From Acetivibrio sp. MSJd-27 (GTDB taxonomy: Bacteria > Bacillota > Clostridia > UMGS1840 > HGM11507), in the NCBI RefSeq assembly GCF_018918095.1, contig NZ_JAHLPV010000017.1:1-49121 (forward strand): a stretch of 49,121 nucleotides of DNA. The letters are read 5' to 3'. Below the pieces are notes generated by a model. That model saw only the letters and a list, made by a program, of their open reading frames with translations, was not told the DNA's origin and ran no database searches. The position numbers were made by a program, and so were the translations under genes. This document shows positions 24,805 through 30,779 of this stretch, one piece after another (the stretch's first letter is position 1; each line of letters starts with the position of its first letter).

Positions 24805-25548
24805 ATGAAAAAATTAATTTCTTCAAGCGCAACGGTCGATGTCTATTTGGAAGATGGAATGGTATCCAAGGTATTTCATGAGGATTCACCAAAAACAATG
24901 GCTTTGTTTGAAGCACTGACACATGCTAGAATTGAGGAGACAGGTCTTCCTGTGCCCAAAATATATGAAGTAGGTATTTTTGATGGAAAATGGACCATCA
25001 AAATGGAATATGTTGAGGGAAGGACACTTGCACAGCTGATGCAGGAAAATCCGGATAAAATTGACGAATACATCGAAAAGATGCTGGATTTGCAATTGGA
25101 AGTGCATACGAAGAGATCTCCTTTGCTTAATAAACTAAAGGATCAGCTACATACCAAAATTCAGAATTTGGATGAAATTGATGATGTCAAGAAATATGAT
25201 TTGCTGACGCGTTTAGACAGTATAAAAAAACACAACAAAGTGTGCCACGGAAATTTCAGTCCGGAAAATATATTGATTACAAATGACGGAAAAACTTATA
25301 TTGTGGACTGGGTTGCTGCGACACAAGGAAATGCTAGTGCGGATGTTGGAAAAACGTATCTGCTTTTGGCATTGGATTATCCTCAGAGTGCAGAGAAATA
25401 TCTCAATCTTTTCTGTCAAAAAACAAATACTTCTAAGAAATATGTACAGGAATGGCTTCCGATTGTGGCTGCTGCACAGCTTGCAGAGAAAAAAGCGGAA
25501 GAAAAGGACCTCTGTATGAGATGGCTTGATGTTGTAGATTATGAATAA
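24805..25548 (+). CDS. aminoglycoside phosphotransferase (APH)/choline-kinase-fold protein
   Basis: A 247-residue protein of the APH small-molecule kinase fold. The nucleotide lobe (residues 1-70) includes IKMEYVEGRTL as hinge, and the catalytic loop is at HGNFSPEN (148-155), followed by the metal-binding aspartate in IVDW (166-169). The family consensus is HGD..xxN; here the catalytic Asp is Asn150, so activity may be changed or lost. The gene has its own promoter, an AGGAGG site and a strong terminator. Aminoglycoside resistance is not implied, since many members act on sugars, thiamine or choline. Confidence 0.82.
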   Translation: MKKLISSSATVDVYLEDGMVSKVFHEDSPKTMALFEALTHARIEETGLPVPKIYEVGIFDGKWTIKMEYVEGRTLAQLMQENPDKIDEYIEKMLDLQLEVHTKRSPLLNKLKDQLHTKIQNLDEIDDVKKYDLLTRLDSIKKHNKVCHGNFSPENILITNDGKTYIVDWVAATQGNASADVGKTYLLLALDYPQSAEKYLNLFCQKTNTSKKYVQEWLPIVAAAQLAEKKAEEKDLCMRWLDVVDYE

Positions 25549-25553
25549 GGTTT

Positions 25554-25586
25554 GCACCGCTGTGATATTCACAGTGGTGCTTTTTT
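25554..25586 (+). terminator. intrinsic terminator after the APH-fold gene
   Basis: Arms at 25554-25564 and 25570-25580 (GCACC...GGTGC) with one mismatch and a 5-nt loop, followed by six T. Confidence 0.8.
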
Positions 25587-25660
25587 ATGATATAGGAAAT
25601 GGGGCGGGAGTATACGAAATTTCATGCTTCAAAAATAGTATGTAAAGTTTTGTTGAATCT
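25586..25660. repeat. dispersed intergenic repeat, diverged inverted copy
   Basis: ATAGGAAATGGGGCGGGAG, a TTTCATGCTTCAAAAATAG block and a GTAAAGTTTTG block follow the minus-strand order of the copy at 28082-28160, with many substitutions. Confidence 0.45.
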
Positions 25661-25747
25661 TTATAACAGGGGAGCCTTATTTAAAATTGAAAGAAAGGCT
25701 TAACAATGCGTTAAAAATGCTTAAGTATATACTTTATATCCAAGAAG

Positions 25748-25765
25748 TGTCCGTTTTATAGGACA
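25748..25765. promoter_or_regulatory. short inverted repeat upstream of the 38-residue gene
   Basis: TGTCC (25748-25752) and GGACA (25761-25765) flank 8 bases, just upstream of a TATAAT at 25776-25781. An operator near the promoter of the small gene is possible; the arms are short. Confidence 0.3.
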
Positions 25766-25815
25766 GTATAGATGTTATAATAAAGAAAAAAGAAGCAAAG
25801 AAAGGACGTTTGAAC

Positions 25816-25932
25816 ATGGATGTAATGATAAAGTATGTAAACGGGCATGTTGAAGTCTATGATCGTCTGGGAAATTTTTTGTTTTCCGCGGATACCACAG
25901 ATGAGGCTTATGAAGAGTTGAATGCTGCTTGA
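25816..25932 (+). CDS. 38-residue small protein
   Basis: A complete small frame with AAAGAAAGGACG upstream of the ATG. The product (MDVMIKYVNGHVEVYDRLGNF, continuing LFSADTTDEAYEELNAA) has no signal or membrane segment and reads like a beta hairpin followed by a short acidic helix. I believe similar very small proteins with a 'Y.NGH.EVYD..G.FLFSAD' pattern occur in other Clostridia, but this is from memory and has no assigned function. It lies directly before the tandem array beginning at 25950, and the -35 box of the array's first promoter overlaps its stop codon. Confidence 0.65.
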   Translation: MDVMIKYVNGHVEVYDRLGNFLFSADTTDEAYEELNAA

Positions 25933-25960
25933 TGACAGGCGCTGACTTTTGTGGTATAAT
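25932..25960 (+). promoter_or_regulatory. promoter leading into the tandem hairpin array
   Basis: ATGACA at 25932-25937, a 17-bp spacer and TATAAT at 25955-25960 with an extended -10 (TGGTATAAT). No protein-coding frame follows; the first transcribed bases would be the hairpin array. Confidence 0.6.
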
Positions 25961-26280
25961 AACCTCACAAACCTCTAGAACATTGAAAATGTTAAGAGGC
26001 TTGGAGAACGATTGAATCACAATACTGCGGCGACATTCCGCCGCCTTCGTTGTTGTGGTATAATAACCTCACGAAACAAAACGAAATCGGAGATTTCTGT
26101 GTCTCGGAGAACATTGAAATGCAATATTCCCGATGACATTCTGCCATCTTCATTGTTGCATGATAGATAATCTCACGAACCTCTAAGACATTGAAAATGC
26201 CAAGAGTTTCTTAAGAACGATTGAATTACGATACTGCGGCGATATTCCACCACCTTCGTTATTGTGATATAACCTTGTTG
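25950..26280 (+). repeat. tandem array of three and a part units of about 104 bp
   Basis: Units start with a TGTGGTATAATAACCTCAC-like box at 25951, 26055, about 26161 (as TGATAGATAATCTCAC) and, truncated, about 26265; the -10-like hexamers are at 25955, 26059, 26166 and 26268, spaced 104, 107 and 102. Unit 1 has a first hairpin CCTCT-AACATT/AATGTT-AGAGG (25972-25999), a conserved box GAGAACGATTGAAT and a second hairpin GCGGCG/CGCCGC (26027-26044). Unit 2 keeps the boxes but has diverged hairpins; unit 3 keeps the CCTCT...AAGAG arms and the GCGGCGA box. It could encode a structured noncoding RNA, serve as a protein-binding array or be a decaying tandem repeat. No open frame of note runs through it. 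Confidence 0.7.
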
Positions 26281-26285
26281 AGTTG

Positions 26286-26424
26286 TCCCTCGCCTCTTTT
26301 AGGTGGAGGGTACTGCATTATCGAATCAAGCGGCGGACATATATCCTCCGTTTCGCGAGGTTGAAACGCCTGCAAGGTATCTTTTGCAACATTTTGTTGC
26401 AAAAGTGATTCCATCTTGTTATAA
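26286..26424. repeat. dispersed intergenic repeat, copy 4
   Basis: Ends with an 87-base block (26338-26424) that matches 27980-28066 with four mismatches. It carries CCTCCG/CGAGG and TTTTGCAAC/GTTGCAAAA hairpins and finishes with CATCTTGTTATAA. Its left part (CGCCTCTTTTAGGTGGAGGG) is a diverged version of the CCGCC hairpin found in other copies. Confidence 0.8.
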
Positions 26425-26507
26425 TCAAATTCGATTTGAAAGATGATTCAAAATTTCTATGTTATGCGAAGAACAAATTATTTATTTTGAAATGGGGAGA
26501 AGGGCTT

Positions 26508-27191
26508 TTGGATAAAATAAAAGAACAACTGCTGCAAATGTCGGAAGAAGAGTATCGCAAGTTCTCTTCCGCACTGATACCGAATGGGGAAAAAATGATT
26601 GGTGTGCGGCTTCCCAACCTTCGTAAGCTAGCTAAGTCCATTGCAAAGGCTGACTGGCGAAGTTATTTGATGTCTGCCGAAGATACTTATTTTGAAGAGA
26701 TTATGCTTCAAGGCATGGTGATTGGATATGTAGAGACAAATATTGAAGAACGTTTTCAGCTCATTGAAAATTTTATTCCCAAAATCCATAATTGGTCTAT
26801 TTGTGACAGTTTTTGTATAGGCTTAAAATGTGCAAAACAATATCCAAAAGAGGTATGGGACTTTATTCATCCATATTTTTCCTCTCAAAAAGAATTTGAG
26901 ATTCGCTTTGCCATTGTAATGGCGTTGGATTTCTTTGTGGATGAACAGCATATTGATGAGATATTTTTCTTGCTTTCCAAGGTAAAACTGGAGAAATATT
27001 ATGCGCAGATGGCAGCGGCATGGGCGCTTTCTGTATGTTTTGTTCGATTTCCTGACGAAACAATGTTTTTTTTGAGAAAGGGCATTTTGGATGAATTTAC
27101 TTATCAAAAAGCATTGTCTAAAATCATAGAATCCCGGCAGGTAACCCCTGCAATCAGGCAACTGGTAAGACAGATGCGAAGGAAGGAATAA
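26508..27191 (+). CDS. DNA alkylation repair protein, AlkD-like
   Basis: A 227-residue all-helical HEAT-repeat protein of the AlkC/AlkD family, DNA glycosylases that remove alkylated bases such as 3- and 7-alkyl purines. The family features RLPNLRKLAKSIAK, FEEIMLQGMVIGY, NWSICDSFC and FEIRFAIVMALDFFV are all present. I choose TTG at 26508 since GGGGAGAAGGG lies just upstream and the homologous region starts there. The in-frame ATG at 26436 would place 24 extra residues immediately after the repeat. It is followed four bases later by thpR. Confidence 0.85.
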   Translation: MDKIKEQLLQMSEEEYRKFSSALIPNGEKMIGVRLPNLRKLAKSIAKADWRSYLMSAEDTYFEEIMLQGMVIGYVETNIEERFQLIENFIPKIHNWSICDSFCIGLKCAKQYPKEVWDFIHPYFSSQKEFEIRFAIVMALDFFVDEQHIDEIFFLLSKVKLEKYYAQMAAAWALSVCFVRFPDETMFFLRKGILDEFTYQKALSKIIESRQVTPAIRQLVRQMRRKE

Positions 27192-27195
27192 AAGA

Positions 27196-27732
27196 ATGAG
27201 ATTATTTTTTGCTATCTTGCCGGATGAGTCTGCAAGACAAGCATTCGTACGAACAATAGAGAGAATGAAACAGTGTTCGAAATACGGCAACTTTACAAAG
27301 ATGGAGAATTTGCATTTGACATTGCTGTTTTTGGGGCAAGTATCCGATCCAAAGACAGCCATACAAGCGATGAAGCAGATAAAAAATCCGGCTTTTTCTC
27401 TCGAATTCAATAGACTTGGAAAATTTAAAAGGGACAAGGGAGATATCTGGTGGGCGGGAGTGAGAGAGAATCCGACGCTTCATGCACTTCATCAAAACCT
27501 TGATAGGTCATTGCGGGAAAAAGGATTTTTATTGGAAAAGCGTCCCTACAAACCGCATTTGACGCTAGGGCGTGAGGTTCTTTTTGGGATGGATGAATGG
27601 CGGTTTCCGGCATTTCCAGCGGTTTGCATGAGAGTTCCCGAAATACATTTGATGAAATCAGAGCGGATAGCAGGAAATTTAGTGTATACCAGTATAGCAG
27701 TTCAAAAACTTGAGCAATCGGAAGCCTACTGA
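27196..27732 (+). CDS. thpR: RNA 2',3'-cyclic phosphodiesterase (2H family)
   Basis: A 178-residue 2H phosphoesterase (ThpR, formerly LigT). The two catalytic HxTx motifs are HLTL at residues 40-43 and HLTL at 121-124, with the typical start MRLFFAILPDE. It opens 2',3'-cyclic phosphates on RNA ends in vitro. It starts four bases after the AlkD-like stop and is probably cotranscribed with it. Confidence 0.92.
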   Translation: MRLFFAILPDESARQAFVRTIERMKQCSKYGNFTKMENLHLTLLFLGQVSDPKTAIQAMKQIKNPAFSLEFNRLGKFKRDKGDIWWAGVRENPTLHALHQNLDRSLREKGFLLEKRPYKPHLTLGREVLFGMDEWRFPAFPAVCMRVPEIHLMKSERIAGNLVYTSIAVQKLEQSEAY

Positions 27733-27855
27733 CAACTGGCGCAGCGTCTTGAAAGGATTTTGTGGAAAGATTTCTGATTGCTCCTGCCACAGATCTCTTT
27801 TCCCAAAAAAGTCCTAGAGCGTCATTCATCTTTATGAAATTGTTAGAAAATAAGT

Positions 27856-27885
27856 AACGGCAATGGAGAGAAATCCATTGCCGTT
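27856..27885. terminator. hairpin after thpR, possible terminator
   Basis: Perfect 12-bp arms AACGGCAATGGA (27856-27867) and TCCATTGCCGTT (27874-27885) around a 6-nt loop. It lacks a proper T run on the plus strand, so termination would be weak or factor-assisted. Confidence 0.45.
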
Positions 27886-27965
27886 CAGACTGTCAAAAAA
27901 CTCGGTCTACCGCAAGGAATAACTGAGAAAAGATAGAAATAAAAGAAATGTATGGAATGAATTCC

Positions 27966-28160
27966 ATTATAACTGCAGGCATATATCCTCCGCTTCGCGA
28001 GGTTGAAACGCCTGCAAGCCAGCTTTTGCAACATTTTGTTGCAAAAGTGATTCCATCTTGTTATAAAAAAGTTTTTCCTTCCGAAAAACGCAGCCGCGCT
28101 TTGCACGCTGTTTTTTGAAACATGCAATTGCGCACGATTCCGCGCAATTTCCTATGTTAT
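27966..28160. repeat. dispersed intergenic repeat, copy 5 (two modules)
   Basis: The first module 27980-28066 is nearly identical to 26338-26424. The second, about 28082-28160 (CGAAAAACGCAGCCGCGC, GCACGCTGTTTTTTGAAAC, ATGCAATTGCGCACGATTCC), recurs at 47797-47858 and inverted at 21745-21838. A third hairpin pairing AATGCC with GGCATT follows at 28164-28199. Together with the hairpin at 27856 and the inverted repeat at 28207 it fills most of the 584-base gap 27733-28316. Confidence 0.8.
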
Positions 28161-28206
28161 GAAAAATGCCGATGGCTCCATCGAGGAACCATTGGCATTA
28201 CTTGCT

Positions 28207-28264
28207 TTTCGTCGAAATCAATCCTACCGTACCCTCGTATGCCTACGGATTGATTCTGACGAAA
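28207..28264. repeat. long inverted repeat downstream of the Gfo/Idh pair
   Basis: Arms TTTCGTC..AATCAATCC (28207-28224) and GGATTGATT..GACGAAA (28247-28264) pair over 16 of 18 positions around a 22-nt loop. It lies 53 bases after the stop of the minus-strand dehydrogenase operon. No T run follows the hairpin on either strand. It could stabilise the 3' end of that mRNA. Confidence 0.5.
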
Positions 28265-28316
28265 TATCCCTTCATTTTTTGCAGCCTGAGATATTTTAAG
28301 AAAAATATTTTTTTGT

Positions 28317-29324
28317 TTATTCTATATTCATATTTCGCCGAATGCTTTCATCTGCTTTACAGACGGTTTCAAAGCTCTTATAAACTTCTTCAATGCTGGG
28401 ATTGGCGGGAAGATTCTCTTCAATCATGCGGATCAGATAATCCAGCTGAGCTCCGGTAGGCTTTAGATGATAGGGTACATTGATAAATTCCGTTCTATTT
28501 TCGGGATAGCGGAAAATCTCAATCAAGTTTCCATTTTCCTTGTGAGTGGTACGATCTTTTTGATATGTAATTTTTATTCTTCCTTTCGGACCGATAAATT
28601 CTTTGGTATTATCCGTAGCGATTGTATGGCTCCATCCAGCCTCATAAAAACCGGTGGAACCGTCCGACAGTGTAACCGTCATCAGCCCATAGTTATATTT
28701 ATCATCCGGTACACTTTCTTCCGTCCGTGCGCCGACTCCGGAAACATTTATAACCTCCGCTCCTGTGAACCAACGCATCACATCGACATAATGGACACCG
28801 CAGTCTATGATGGGAGAGGTTTCCCGTATGAGGGACAGATATTTATCAAATTGCGGTGTGTTATGATTTTGAACCATGCGCATAATGATTGGTTTTCCAA
28901 TTTCTCCGTCCCGGATCAGCTTTGCAACCTTCTCGTAAGTATCGTTATGCCGCAGAATATGGCCGACAAGAATTTTTAAATGAGGATTTGCCTGAACCAG
29001 CCTCAGAAATTCTTTTCCTTCTTCCAGCGTGTTAGTGATTGGTTTTTCACAAATGACATGTTTCCTGTACCTGATACACGTCTTTAAAAGAGACATATGG
29101 GAAGAGGGATAGGTAGCGATGATAACAATGTCCACCTCGTCCTTACGGATAAGTTCCTCCGCATTGGTATAAATATGCTTTGCCTGATAGCGTTTTCCAA
29201 CAAGACCAGCACGCTCTTCGTTTAAATCACAGACACCATAGATACAGATATTATCCCTTAAATAAATATCTTCCAAATGTGTCTGCCCCATATAGCCGCA
29301 CCCTATAACGGCAATATTATACAT
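28317..29324 (-). CDS. Gfo/Idh/MocA family oxidoreductase
   Basis: A 335-residue NAD(P)-dependent sugar or cyclitol dehydrogenase. The Rossmann motif AVIGCGYMGQTH is at residues 5-16, the catalytic EKP motif in CEKPI near residue 95, and the C-terminal domain has the DCGVHYVDVMRWF helix with its conserved His. The start overlaps the previous gene's stop by one base (TAATG), so both dehydrogenases are cotranslated from one operon. Substrate unknown; the neighbouring secreted carbohydrate-active genes suggest a modified hexose. Confidence 0.92.
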   Translation of the reverse strand: MYNIAVIGCGYMGQTHLEDIYLRDNICIYGVCDLNEERAGLVGKRYQAKHIYTNAEELIRKDEVDIVIIATYPSSHMSLLKTCIRYRKHVICEKPITNTLEEGKEFLRLVQANPHLKILVGHILRHNDTYEKVAKLIRDGEIGKPIIMRMVQNHNTPQFDKYLSLIRETSPIIDCGVHYVDVMRWFTGAEVINVSGVGARTEESVPDDKYNYGLMTVTLSDGSTGFYEAGWSHTIATDNTKEFIGPKGRIKITYQKDRTTHKENGNLIEIFRYPENRTEFINVPYHLKPTGAQLDYLIRMIEENLPANPSIEEVYKSFETVCKADESIRRNMNIE

Positions 29325-30307
29325 TAAAATCCACCCTTTGCAATTTCTTTATAAGCTAATTGAATTGATTTTACCCCTTCTTCCAACGAGGCAATTACGA
29401 TTTCGTTTCCGTTTAACAGACATTCATAGAAATATTTTAACTCTTTGTAATATCCAGCAAGGTCGGCAACTTCTGTGCCAAAGCAGTTGCCGCAGTCAAT
29501 GCCGGAATCGATATTCGCGCTGAATTGCCGGCCATCCTTTTCATAGACAAAAACAGTGCCTCCTTGAAAATCAATGGCAGCTTGTGTAAAGTTAGCGCGG
29601 TATTCCATCGAAACCGGGAAGGAAGGCGGAAAATCCCATCCGCCTTCTATCTGTACGGTCAAACCGTCCGGATAGAGAAAAAGGCCAAATGCGTGGTCTA
29701 TGGTTCCCGCCGCATAAAAGTTTTCCGGCTCACCAAAGAGGTAGCGCATAAAATCCAGATCATGAATTTGCAGATCCAATACGGAACCGCCGGATTTATT
29801 TCTGTCTTGATACCAATTTTCAAATCCCCACGAGGGACGCGGAGAAACCCGTTTTAAAACCAAGCTTTTCAGGGGACCGTATTTTCCACTGTCTATTGTT
29901 TCTTTTAGATATACATAGGAAGGCCACAGCCGGATGCATTGGCCAACCATAACACGGCATCCATTTTTTTTCTGCAATGCCAGCAGTTTGATTCCCTCTT
30001 CCGCTGAGAGGACAACCGGTTTTTCAATGAAAACGTCTTTTCCGGCTTCCATTGCCAGCTTCGCATAAGAAAAATGGAGGTAAGTAGGCAAGCATATATC
30101 GATGACATCAATTTCCGGATCTTCAATCATTTCTTCTGCTGTTCTATAAAGTTTTGCACCATGAACACGGGAAGCATGCAAGGCATTCTCCTGTTTCTGA
30201 TCACAGACGCCAAAAACACAAATATCCATTTGAGCACAGAGAATTTTGTAAACCTCACTGTGTGTAGAACCCATAAAACCAAGACCGAGCAATCCGATTT
30301 TTTTCAA
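29324..30307 (-). CDS. Gfo/Idh/MocA family oxidoreductase
   Basis: A 327-residue paralogue of the downstream gene: KIGLLGLGFMGSTH Rossmann motif at the N terminus, IEKPV catalytic motif near residue 95, and SGGSVLDLQIHDLDFMRYLFG in the substrate domain. I choose TTG at 30307 because GGAGG lies nine bases upstream and the first strand begins directly after it. An upstream ATG would add nine residues. First gene of a two-gene operon. Confidence 0.9.
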   Translation of the reverse strand: MKKIGLLGLGFMGSTHSEVYKILCAQMDICVFGVCDQKQENALHASRVHGAKLYRTAEEMIEDPEIDVIDICLPTYLHFSYAKLAMEAGKDVFIEKPVVLSAEEGIKLLALQKKNGCRVMVGQCIRLWPSYVYLKETIDSGKYGPLKSLVLKRVSPRPSWGFENWYQDRNKSGGSVLDLQIHDLDFMRYLFGEPENFYAAGTIDHAFGLFLYPDGLTVQIEGGWDFPPSFPVSMEYRANFTQAAIDFQGGTVFVYEKDGRQFSANIDSGIDCGNCFGTEVADLAGYYKELKYFYECLLNGNEIVIASLEEGVKSIQLAYKEIAKGGF

Positions 30308-30329
30308 TTCAGAAAACCTCCAGTTCTTA

Positions 30330-30371
30330 TTCATTTTGTTTCAGTTTACAACAAAATGAAGGGATGTTCAA
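30330..30371 (-). promoter_or_regulatory. promoter and overlapping palindrome of the dehydrogenase operon
   Basis: On the minus strand TTGAAC (30366-30371), a 17-bp spacer and TAAACT (30343-30348). A perfect 11-bp inverted repeat TTCATTTTGTT/AACAAAATGAA (30330-30340 and 30350-30360) straddles the -10 box, the usual place for a repressor operator. Confidence 0.55.
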
Positions 30372-30449
30372 CCCTTCCGCAGAAAATGACAAAAAGAAAG
30401 ATAAAATAGATAAATAAGTATGCTGGAATCGTTCAATCGTTTGAGAACC

Positions 30450-30600
30450 GAAATTATAACTATGGGCATGATGTCCCCCCGCCTCTTAAGGCGGCGGGTT
30501 CCATATCCGCGATCAGCGGGAGTGCAATATCCCGCTGATCGCGGCACTGCTAAGCAGTGTCCTTGTTCTCGTTGAATGACGGGGCAAGCCCTTATTGAAT
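30450..30600. repeat. dispersed intergenic repeat, copy 6
   Basis: Contains CCGCCT/AGGCGG, then a 15-bp perfect hairpin CCGCGATCAGCGGGA (30507-30521) with TCCCGCTGATCGCGG (30530-30544), then CACTGCTAAGCAGTG and a GTTGAATGACGGGGCAAGCCC tail ending CTTATTGAA. It has the same order of parts as the copies at 19055 and 37842. Confidence 0.8.
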
Positions 30601-30669
30601 TTGGATTTTTTATTCGAATTTGTACAAAAAAATATTTTTGGACTATTCCATAAATATTCATTGATTTTG

Positions 30670-30698
30670 TTGCATTTTAACAATTTATCATTTAAAAT
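30670..30698 (+). promoter_or_regulatory. promoter of the discoidin-esterase gene
   Basis: TTGCAT at 30670-30675, a 17-bp spacer and TAAAAT at 30693-30698, about 80 bases before the chosen ATG. Confidence 0.55.
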
Positions 30699-30779
30699 AC
30701 TTATAAAATCATTAAATTTCACAAAAAGGAAAAAGAATCAAAATGATGAAACGGATAAAAAGAAAGGATGGAAAACAAA

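Noticed and set aside
25950-26280. The tandem array as a CRISPR array
   Set aside because: Units are about 104 bp, repeats are degenerate over their whole length, there are no unique spacers of constant size and no cas gene is near.
28166-28459. A 97-codon plus-strand frame
   Set aside because: It overlaps repeat DNA, the long hairpin and the 3' end of the minus-strand dehydrogenase gene, with no start signal.
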